From: Bacillota bacterium
GTDB taxonomy: Bacteria > Bacillota_C > Negativicutes > JAEYSJ01
Length of the DNA stretch: 5,791 bases
Assembly (NCBI GenBank): GCA_023434855.1
Contig: JAEYSJ010000164.1
Span: 1-5,791 of the forward strand
Direction: 5' to 3'
Below the pieces are notes generated by a model, which saw only the letters and a list, made by a program, of their open reading frames with translations, did no database searches and had not been told where the DNA came from. The translations under genes were made by a program, and so were the position numbers. Below are positions 1 to 5,146 of the stretch, piece after piece (position 1 is the first letter of the stretch; each line of letters opens with the position of its first letter).

Positions 1-281
1 TTATTGATTTGAGGAAACAATCTGCAACATTCGGTCAGTGGCAGGCTTTTGAATTGACTGCCCATAATCGTCGAATGCTATATATTCCGGAAGGCTTTGC
101 TCATGGATTCCAGTCATTACTGGATGAGACAAGTGTTTTTTACCAGATGAGCGAATTTTATCATCCGGAATGTTCGCAAGGAATACGTTGGGACGACTCA
201 GCCTTTGAAATTAAGTGGCCAGTTATAGATGAGCGAATAATTTCGGAAAAAGATGATTGTTGGCCTGATTTTATAATCTAG
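1..281 (+). CDS. rfbC: dTDP-4-dehydrorhamnose 3,5-epimerase family protein, C-terminal part (5' end outside window)
   Basis: Partial gene: the reading frame is open to the left edge (first full codon at base 3) and ends at TAG 279-281, leaving about 92 residues of a family that is usually near 180. What is visible matches the C-terminal half of RfbC/RmlC cupin epimerases: a DLRKQSATFGQW segment at the very start, then YIPEGFAHGF (about residues 27-36), FYQMSEFYHPE, GIRWDDSAFEIKWP, and the closing ISEKDDCWPDF block. Enzymes of this family epimerise C3 and C5 of a dTDP-4-keto-6-deoxyhexose in the cytoplasm, a step toward dTDP-L-rhamnose and related sugars. The catalytic His of the N-terminal half lies outside the window, so activity cannot be confirmed. 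The TTG at base 9 is an internal Leu codon of the conserved DLRK motif, not a start. The methyltransferase gene begins about 11 bases downstream, which suggests one operon. The exact sugar substrate is not certain; other 3- or 5-epimerases share these motifs. Confidence 0.87.
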   Translation, partial: IDLRKQSATFGQWQAFELTAHNRRMLYIPEGFAHGFQSLLDETSVFYQMSEFYHPECSQGIRWDDSAFEIKWPVIDERIISEKDDCWPDFII

Positions 282-287
282 GGGTGA
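281..287 (+). promoter_or_regulatory. Ribosome binding site that supports a TTG start
   Basis: GGGGTGA lies directly after the rfbC stop. It can pair with the 16S anti-Shine-Dalgarno over seven bases, with one G-U wobble in place of the A of GGAGGTGA. It ends 5 bases before TTG 293, or 8 bases when measured from its GG core, which is a normal spacing. The GTG at 284 lies inside this element and has only a directly abutting AGGG upstream, so it is poorly placed as a start. Inference from spacing only. Confidence 0.55.
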
Positions 288-292
288 ACATT

Positions 293-925
293 TTGGATGA
301 TAAAATTCTAGATATATCGACTAAAATGAAGGTGCATTATTCTCAAACGTTTCAGGAACATGGGCCAAATGCCCGGGGAGTTGATTGGGGAAAAGAAGAA
401 GATGTGCATCTTCGTTACGGGAAAATGCTTGCTGTATCACGTTACTCGGAAGATGACTCATATACATTGTTAGATGTTGGTTGCGGATATGGCGGGTTAT
501 TGCAATATGCCAGGGAACATGGCAAAGCAATTCAATATACAGGAATTGATCTTTGCGAATCTATGATCGAATTTGGACGCGAGAAGTTTTCTCATGCTAC
601 ATTTCTATGTCAGGATATTATGGAATATCAAACTGAAAAACAATTTGATTACGTTGTGTGCAATGGAATTTTAACACAAAAGTTAACTGCTTCTATTTTG
701 GATATGGATTATTTTGCCCGGCAACTTATTAGAAAAATGTATCATCTGTCGAAAAAGGGTATTGCCTTTAATGTAATGACAAATAAAGTAAATTTTATGG
801 TTTCCAACCTCTATTATAAAAGTCCCGTGGAGATGGTTAATTTTTGTATGGAGGAAGTAAGTACAAAAATTATTTTGGATCACGCTTATCCATTGTATGA
901 ATATACAATTTATTTATATCATTAA
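293..925 (+). CDS. Class I SAM-dependent methyltransferase
   Basis: A cytoplasmic Rossmann-fold methyltransferase of 210 residues if the TTG at 293 is used; the in-frame GTG at 284 would add three residues. TTG is preferred because the GGGGTGA ribosome binding site fits it and not the GTG. Motifs in order: LLDVGCGYGG (about 59-68) is the glycine-rich SAM-binding motif I; YTGIDLCESMI (about 82-92) carries the acidic residue that holds the ribose; ATFLCQDIMEY (about 102-112) resembles the adenine-contact segment; FDYVVCNGIL (about 118-127) is motif IV. The end is rich in aromatic residues (YPLYEYTIYLYH) and is probably the last core strand. The fold is clear but the methyl acceptor is not. Its place just after a sugar epimerase gene and before a formyltransferase suggests O- or N-methylation of a sugar or sugar-linked group. 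It ends 9 bases before the next gene, consistent with one transcript. Confidence 0.85.
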   Translation: MDDKILDISTKMKVHYSQTFQEHGPNARGVDWGKEEDVHLRYGKMLAVSRYSEDDSYTLLDVGCGYGGLLQYAREHGKAIQYTGIDLCESMIEFGREKFSHATFLCQDIMEYQTEKQFDYVVCNGILTQKLTASILDMDYFARQLIRKMYHLSKKGIAFNVMTNKVNFMVSNLYYKSPVEMVNFCMEEVSTKIILDHAYPLYEYTIYLYH

Positions 926-934
926 CGAGATTGG

Positions 935-1636
935 ATGATAAATGTGAGAATTGGCGTTATTTGTTCGAGTAATGGCGGTGTTATACGTGCAGTTACCGAC
1001 ATAATAAATCAATCTTGTGCGGATCAACACGAAATGTATGTGATAACTGATCGCGACTGTGGAATTGAAGATTTTTGCCGAAGCAAAAAGGTGAATTTTT
1101 GCCGGATAGCAGATAGTAAGAACGATTCTTTTTCCCAAAGTGCCAAAGAATATTTTGATTTGCATGGAGTTGAATTTGTCCTGTTATTTTTCACGCGTCT
1201 GATTCATGAAAATTTATTTTGTCATATTCCAGTGTTTAATATTCATCCCTCTTTATTACCTGCTTTTACAGGATTTCGACCGATTGAGAGGGCCGTGGAA
1301 ATGAATGTGAAGTTTTTGGGTGCTACGTTGCATTTGATTAATGATAAGGCGGATAGTGGGAGTATCATTGCGCAGAATATTGTTCCGATTATTACGGATT
1401 ATGATATTAATATTCTCCATAAGATTTCATTTCTACAAAAGACCTATTTGTCTTTATTGCTTATTGAGTTGATGGAACATCGCGAAATAGAGTTTTCCGG
1501 TAATTATGCAAAAGCCGTTTTAAAGAGAGTAAATAACAGGGTGACGGCATCTTGTAATCCTGCTTTAAATAACGAAAAATATTCTGTTGCATTTAATCGG
1601 CTGCAAATGCAGGAAGGAATCGGAATGATTTTATGA
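935..1636 (+). CDS. PurN-like formyltransferase (10-formyl-THF-dependent type)
   Basis: A 233-residue protein with the formyltransferase fold of glycinamide ribonucleotide transformylase. Residues about 4-20 (VRIGVICSSNGGVIRAV) match the PurN nucleotide-binding start. FNIHPSLLPAFTG (about 101-113) contains the catalytic Asn102 and His104, and DKADSGSIIAQ (about 137-147) supplies the catalytic Asp140, so the Asn-His-Asp set is complete. Residues after about 185 are not recognised. Family members pass a formyl group from 10-formyltetrahydrofolate to an amine. With sugar aminotransferase and epimerase genes nearby, the likely acceptor is an amino group on a nucleotide-linked sugar, not GAR, since no purine genes are present; this is inference. 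An in-frame GTG at 944 would give an equally PurN-like N-terminus (MRIGVI...), so the start is uncertain by three codons. The stop overlaps the next start in an ATGA at 1633-1636, suggesting translational coupling. Confidence 0.85.
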   Translation: MINVRIGVICSSNGGVIRAVTDIINQSCADQHEMYVITDRDCGIEDFCRSKKVNFCRIADSKNDSFSQSAKEYFDLHGVEFVLLFFTRLIHENLFCHIPVFNIHPSLLPAFTGFRPIERAVEMNVKFLGATLHLINDKADSGSIIAQNIVPIITDYDINILHKISFLQKTYLSLLLIELMEHREIEFSGNYAKAVLKRVNNRVTASCNPALNNEKYSVAFNRLQMQEGIGMIL

Positions 1637-2346
1637 CAACTATTGTAATATCGCAACCCATGTTTTTTCCATGGATAGGATTATTCGAACAAATCCGTCT
1701 GGCTGATATTTATATTCATTATGATGATGTACAGATTCCACAAGGACGCAGTTTTATAAATAGAGTACAGATAAAAACGATAAATGGGTGCAAATGGTTA
1801 ACTGTTCCGATATCGCACTCAGGTTTACAAATGATAAAGGATGTACGAGTTGACGAGACAAGCAAATGGCGAGAAAAACATGTTAATATTTTGCGCCATT
1901 CATATTCAAAAAGTCCATATTTTGCTGAAATGATCCAGTTGGTTCATGAGATATATTCCCTAAAAACCGATTTTCTGAACGAAATAAATATATATGCAAT
2001 AGAAAAAGTTTGTGAATATTTTTCGTTAAATACCAATTTTAAGACAGCGTCCCATTATCCCAATCAATTGCATAGTTCAGAAAAATTATATAAACTTGTG
2101 AGCGATTTTGGCGGGACGCGGTATCTTACAGGGTGGGGCGCAAAAAATTATCTTGACCACAGCATGTTTGAAAGAAACGGTATTAAGGTAGACTATATGG
2201 ATTATGAAATGCGGCCATATGCTCAATTATTTGGCGAGTTTACCCCGTATGTATCTATATTAGATTTGATTGCGAATAAAGGAAAAATGGGTAAAGATTA
2301 TCTTTGTTCCGGCACAAAATATTGGAGGGATTTTTGTAGTGGATAG
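1633..2346 (+). CDS. WbqC family protein
   Basis: A 237-residue protein that matches the WbqC-like family along its length. Visible signatures: SQPMFFPWIGLFEQI (about 7-21; the family usually has HQP-x-x-LPW), HYDDVQ (about 29-34), RSFINRVQIKT (about 39-49), WLTVPI (about 55-60), RYLTGWGAKNYLD (about 163-175) and FTPYVSILDLIANKG (about 203-217). Members are common in O-antigen, capsule and flagellin-glycosylation loci. I know of no secure biochemical function for them, so none is assigned. There is no signal peptide or membrane segment, so it should be cytoplasmic. Its ATG overlaps the formyltransferase stop (ATGA, 1633-1636), and its last 8 bases overlap the next gene. It is therefore probably translated together with both and may act in the same step, for example handling the formylated sugar; that is speculation. 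The first residues show Ser where His is usual in the His-Gln-Pro motif, possibly a subfamily trait. Confidence 0.87.
   Translation: MTTIVISQPMFFPWIGLFEQIRLADIYIHYDDVQIPQGRSFINRVQIKTINGCKWLTVPISHSGLQMIKDVRVDETSKWREKHVNILRHSYSKSPYFAEMIQLVHEIYSLKTDFLNEINIYAIEKVCEYFSLNTNFKTASHYPNQLHSSEKLYKLVSDFGGTRYLTGWGAKNYLDHSMFERNGIKVDYMDYEMRPYAQLFGEFTPYVSILDLIANKGKMGKDYLCSGTKYWRDFCSG
2324..2329 (+). promoter_or_regulatory. Ribosome binding site inside the WbqC gene that supports a GTG start
   Basis: GGAGGG in the last codons of the WbqC gene ends 9 bases before GTG 2339. It is the only good Shine-Dalgarno match near the 5' end of the CmcI-like gene and supports that start over the upstream in-frame ATG at 2270. 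Confidence 0.6.
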
Positions 2347-3079
2347 AATAGCCGAATTTCAAAAGCAAAAACAAGATAATATTGAAGCGGCAAGAAATGA
2401 TCCCGATGTACAAGCTTTTTCTCGTTTATGGATGAGAGTAGTAAGTAAATACAAGTATGCATATAATTTTTCCTGGTTAGGACGCCCAATTATTCAGTTT
2501 CCACAGGATATTGTGGGAATACAAGAGATTATATGGACGTCAAAGCCGGATGTAATAATCGAAACAGGTATTGCCCATGGTGGATCTTTGTTGCTAAGTG
2601 CATCAATGCTTGAAATGTTGGGAAATGATGGGTTGGTTATTGGCATTGATATTGATATTCGCGAACATAATCGCGTCGCTATTGAACAGCACCCATTATT
2701 TAAGAGAGATAGGATTGTTATGTTAGAGGGTTCTTCGACTGATATGAGCATTGTTGAACAAGTCAGGAAATTAATTAGCCCAATGCAGAAAGTTATGGTC
2801 ATACTTGATTCAAACCATACTCACGATCATGTGTTGGAGGAATTGCGGATATATTCGAGTTTTGTGACGAAAGGGAATTATTTAGTTGTATTTGATACTA
2901 TTATTGAAGATGTTCCTGATGATTTTTTTCCTGATAGACAGTGGGGTAAAGGGAATAATCCCAAGACAGCGGTTAGAGAGTTTTTATCTACTACTAATCG
3001 GTTTGAAGTTGACCACGAAATGGAAACGAAACTATTAATTACTGTAGCCCCGAATGGGTACCTGCGCTGTGTGGAGTAG
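2339..3079 (+). CDS. CmcI-type ('cephalosporin hydroxylase' family) SAM-dependent methyltransferase
   Basis: A 246-residue protein starting at GTG 2339, placed there by GGAGGG at 2324-2329. An in-frame ATG at 2270 would add 23 residues encoded wholly within the WbqC gene and unlike the family, so it is rejected. The sequence follows the CmcI/rhamnosyl O-methyltransferase family: an N-terminal helical part (about 1-45), NFSWLGRPIIQFPQD (about 43-57), the SAM-binding strand VIIETGIAHGGS (about 72-83), VIGIDIDIREHNR (about 100-112), VILDSNHTHDHV (about 154-165, with Asp157 a likely metal ligand), and YLVVFDTIIEDVP (about 181-193). CmcI itself takes part in cephamycin biosynthesis, but relatives in surface-glycan and flagellin loci are thought to methylate sugars, and that role fits here. 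Where CmcI has adjacent Glu-Asp metal ligands this protein shows Phe185-Asp186, so the metal site may differ. The start overlaps the WbqC stop by 8 bases, suggesting coupled translation. 'Hydroxylase' in the family name should not be taken literally. Confidence 0.87.
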   Translation: MDRIAEFQKQKQDNIEAARNDPDVQAFSRLWMRVVSKYKYAYNFSWLGRPIIQFPQDIVGIQEIIWTSKPDVIIETGIAHGGSLLLSASMLEMLGNDGLVIGIDIDIREHNRVAIEQHPLFKRDRIVMLEGSSTDMSIVEQVRKLISPMQKVMVILDSNHTHDHVLEELRIYSSFVTKGNYLVVFDTIIEDVPDDFFPDRQWGKGNNPKTAVREFLSTTNRFEVDHEMETKLLITVAPNGYLRCVE

Positions 3080-3108
3080 AATATACATTATAAAACAGGA
3101 GAGAAGTT

Positions 3109-4296
3109 ATGAATGTATTTATTAAAGGAGTGAATTCTTGCACTCAACGGCGTATTAATATTGGAAAGTATAAGCAATTTATTCAACAATGCGGTCATAA
3201 AATTGTTCAGAATATTGATAGCTGCGAAGTTGTTTTGTTATGGACATGCGGTTTCAGAGGAGATTTTAAGCAGCATAGTGTTAATATGATACAAGCGCTG
3301 CAAAAGCAAAAACGTGTTATTGCGTGCGGATGTCTACCTTCAATTGATGAAGATGCCATCCGTCAGTTGCATATTGATTATTTTTCCTGGAAGAACGAAA
3401 ATGAAATATTAAAATATTTTGGTACAGGCTCAAAATGGTTTAATGACGGAGAAACTACTGTTGTTGAGGGTCCTATCCCCATTGCACTGGAAGAATTTTG
3501 TCGGCAGTATCCGAAAAAAAAAGTTTCATTTTGCGATCAATTTATTAAAGTTTATATATCCGAAGGATGTAAATATAAATGTTCCTATTGTTCCGAGAAA
3601 TTTGCTTTTCCTGTATTCAGGAGTTTTGATAAAGAATTGATTCTGAAGCAATGCGAAAAGATGGTGGAAAAGACTAATAACTACAACATTGTATTGTTTG
3701 GTGATAGTTTAGGGCATTATGGCGAAGATTTAGGTTATAATCTCTTTTTGTTAATTCGGGAGATCTTAAGGATTCACCCGAGGATCAAAGTTGGATTGGA
3801 TAATCTTAATCCTGCGGACTTTTTGGCATACTGTGACCAATATGAGGAATTATTGGCTAATCAATCAATGTTCTATTTATCTCTACCTATTCAATCGGCG
3901 TCACAACGAATGCTGGAATTAATGAAACGCGAGTATAATGTCAAAGATATTGAAAAGATTTTTAAAATGTTGCAAAAATATAATTTTAAAGAATTGGTTA
4001 CTCATCTATTAGTTGGATTTCCGACGGAGACTGAGGACGATTTTCGACAATCTATCAATTTTATTTTACGATATAGACCTAAATATGTGCTTTTGAGCAA
4101 ATACATGGAAACTAATATTATGGATTCATATGAATTGGTTCCTAAAATAACGAATGATATTACGCAAGCACGTATTAATGAGGCAGTGGAGAAATTTAAT
4201 CATGACGGGATAATATGCAATTATGATGGATGCGATTATATGCAAGAAAAATTCCAAAAGGAACAAATTGAATTAGGAGAATTTGATCAATATTAA
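3109..4296 (+). CDS. Radical SAM methylthiotransferase-like protein lacking a TRAM domain
   Basis: A 395-residue protein with the MiaB/RimO/MtaB architecture. The N-terminal part carries the three auxiliary-cluster cysteines in family context: Cys11 (NSCTQR), Cys47 (LLWTCGFRGD) and Cys75 (CGCLPS). The radical SAM motif is EGCKYKCSYC (about 153-161), with Cys154, Cys158 and Cys161. Further family blocks are LFGDSLGHYGEDL (about 196-208, lining up best with the MtaB form of this motif), LSLPIQSASQRMLELMKREY (about 257-276) and LLVGFPTETEDDF (about 300-312). Two [4Fe-4S] clusters are therefore expected. Characterised relatives put a methylthio group on tRNA bases or on a ribosomal protein and are about 430-450 residues long, ending in a TRAM domain. 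Here the chain stops soon after the radical SAM barrel with a charged tail, and the usual R-x-GT-x-A stretch after the barrel is not seen. Start: AGGAGAG at 3097-3103, 5 bases before the ATG. The gene sits among sugar-tailoring genes, so a non-tRNA substrate is inferred; the substrate is unknown. Confidence 0.85.
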   Translation: MNVFIKGVNSCTQRRINIGKYKQFIQQCGHKIVQNIDSCEVVLLWTCGFRGDFKQHSVNMIQALQKQKRVIACGCLPSIDEDAIRQLHIDYFSWKNENEILKYFGTGSKWFNDGETTVVEGPIPIALEEFCRQYPKKKVSFCDQFIKVYISEGCKYKCSYCSEKFAFPVFRSFDKELILKQCEKMVEKTNNYNIVLFGDSLGHYGEDLGYNLFLLIREILRIHPRIKVGLDNLNPADFLAYCDQYEELLANQSMFYLSLPIQSASQRMLELMKREYNVKDIEKIFKMLQKYNFKELVTHLLVGFPTETEDDFRQSINFILRYRPKYVLLSKYMETNIMDSYELVPKITNDITQARINEAVEKFNHDGIICNYDGCDYMQEKFQKEQIELGEFDQY

Positions 4297-4315
4297 TTAG
4301 AGGAGATGGTTCATT

Positions 4316-5086
4316 ATGGCAATAAATCCCAAAGAGCGCGAAGGTGTTAGTCAGCCGCTGGATATTCAAGTGTGGGAAGAAATTGAAGAAATAATTGCTG
4401 ATAAACAATATTTAATGCGAGATGTTCTGGAATCATTTCCAATATATGCAAGAAGGATTAATTTAGCTAGATTTCTTGCGAGGTATGAATTATTTAGGAT
4501 GGTTCAGAATTTACCTGGATCCATTTTCGAATGCGGAGTTTATCGCGGCGCCGGTTTGCTTACGTGGGCTAAGCTGGCGGAAATATTCTGTGCGGGAGAC
4601 AGAATGAAAAAAGTCATCGGGTTTGATAATTTTCAGGGCTTTACTTCCCTCCACGAAAAAGACGGAAAAGTCATGGAAAAGAGATCTAAGGTAGTTGGGG
4701 GATGGAATCCTGCTGAATTTTATGAAGAATTGTGTGAACATATTAAAATATTTACCCAGGATAGCTATGTGCCGCGTGCACCCCGAATTGAAGTTGTAAA
4801 GGGCGATATAAAAATAACAGCCCCTGATTATATTGATAAGAATCCCGGAACGAGAATTTGCCTGTTAAATATTGATATGGATATTTATGAACCAACATTT
4901 GCAGCATTAGAGAATTTTTATCCAATGGTTGTTCCCGGCGGAGTAATAATACTGGATGAATATGGTGTAGATGCATGGGGTGGAGAGGCCAAGGCTTTTG
5001 AAGAATATTTTGCTGATAAAAAAATGCCACAACTAAGAAAACTACCATTTTATTCACTTCCTGGCGCATATTTTATTAAAGAGTAG
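4316..5086 (+). CDS. TylF/MycF-type SAM-dependent O-methyltransferase
   Basis: A 256-residue protein close to the usual length of the TylF/MycF (macrocin O-methyltransferase) family. After a helical N-terminal region (about 16-65) come GSIFECGVYRGAG (about 68-80), the SAM-binding strand and loop; IGFDNFQGF (about 101-109), holding the ribose-binding acidic residue; EVVKGDIKITAP (about 159-170); LLNIDMDIYEPT (about 183-194), with Asp187 and Asp189; and GGVIILDEYGVDAWGGEAKAF (about 208-228, interrupted here only for description). In this family Asp residues in the D-x-D and DDY blocks hold Mg2+; here the second block reads Asp214-Glu215-Tyr, a mild change. Family members methylate sugar hydroxyls, for example on macrolide deoxysugars, and homologues occur in glycan loci. 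A sugar hydroxyl is the likely target. The ribosome binding site GAGGAG (4300-4305) lies 10 bases before the ATG, and the gap from the radical SAM gene is 19 bases, so co-transcription is likely. Confidence 0.9.
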   Translation: MAINPKEREGVSQPLDIQVWEEIEEIIADKQYLMRDVLESFPIYARRINLARFLARYELFRMVQNLPGSIFECGVYRGAGLLTWAKLAEIFCAGDRMKKVIGFDNFQGFTSLHEKDGKVMEKRSKVVGGWNPAEFYEELCEHIKIFTQDSYVPRAPRIEVVKGDIKITAPDYIDKNPGTRICLLNIDMDIYEPTFAALENFYPMVVPGGVIILDEYGVDAWGGEAKAFEEYFADKKMPQLRKLPFYSLPGAYFIKE

Positions 5087-5100
5087 TGTTCGGGTTATAT

Positions 5101-5108
5101 TGGCGCCA
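5101..5108. repeat. Small palindrome flanked by a direct repeat in the tylF-like/degT-like gap
   Basis: The largest gap in the window (5087-5146, 60 bases) contains the perfect 8-base palindrome TGGCGCCA. It is bracketed by two copies of GGTTATA at 5093-5099 and 5111-5117, whose starts are 18 bases apart. The arrangement resembles a small operator but may be chance. No good -35/-10 pair and no terminator stem with a T-run is visible in this gap. Confidence 0.25.
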
Positions 5109-5132
5109 GAGGTTATAAAATGTGTAAAATAA

Positions 5133-5138
5133 GGGGAG
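5133..5138 (+). promoter_or_regulatory. Ribosome binding site for the DegT-family aminotransferase
   Basis: GGGGAG ends 8 bases before ATG 5147 and supports that start. A competing in-frame ATG at 5120 has its own GAGGT (5109-5113) 6 bases upstream and would add nine residues. The third ATG, at 5156, is too far from either site. Start 5147 is preferred because the family's conserved N-terminal segment begins just after it, but 5120 cannot be excluded. Confidence 0.5.
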
Positions 5139-5146
5139 ACGAACGA

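Noticed and set aside
2270..2338. Longer N-terminus of the CmcI-like protein from the in-frame ATG at 2270
   Set aside because: The extra 23 residues come entirely from the WbqC gene read in another frame, do not resemble the family, and the good ribosome binding site points to GTG 2339.
2494..2802. Minus-strand open frame of about 102 codons opposite the CmcI-like gene, and a similar one at 4752-5069 opposite the TylF-like gene
   Set aside because: Both lie fully within strongly recognisable plus-strand genes, show no motifs, and are low-complexity reverse readings of conserved codons.
3080..3108. Promoter before the radical SAM gene
   Set aside because: The AT-rich stretch has TATA-like letters, but no matching -35 box is found in the upstream coding end, and the 29-base gap fits an operon interior.
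3419..3640. A plus-strand open frame of about 73 codons inside the radical SAM gene
   Set aside because: It overlaps the conserved cysteine-bearing region of the real gene, has no family resemblance and no ribosome binding site of note.
5084..5146. Read-through fusion of the TylF-like and DegT-like proteins
   Set aside because: The two genes share a frame and only one TAG separates them, with about 20 open codons between. This is expected by chance about as often as not once the frames agree, and the DegT-like gene has its own ribosome binding site.
5087..5146. Promoter in the gap before the aminotransferase
   Set aside because: TATAAA at 5114-5119 resembles a -10 box, but no -35-like hexamer lies 16-18 bases upstream.
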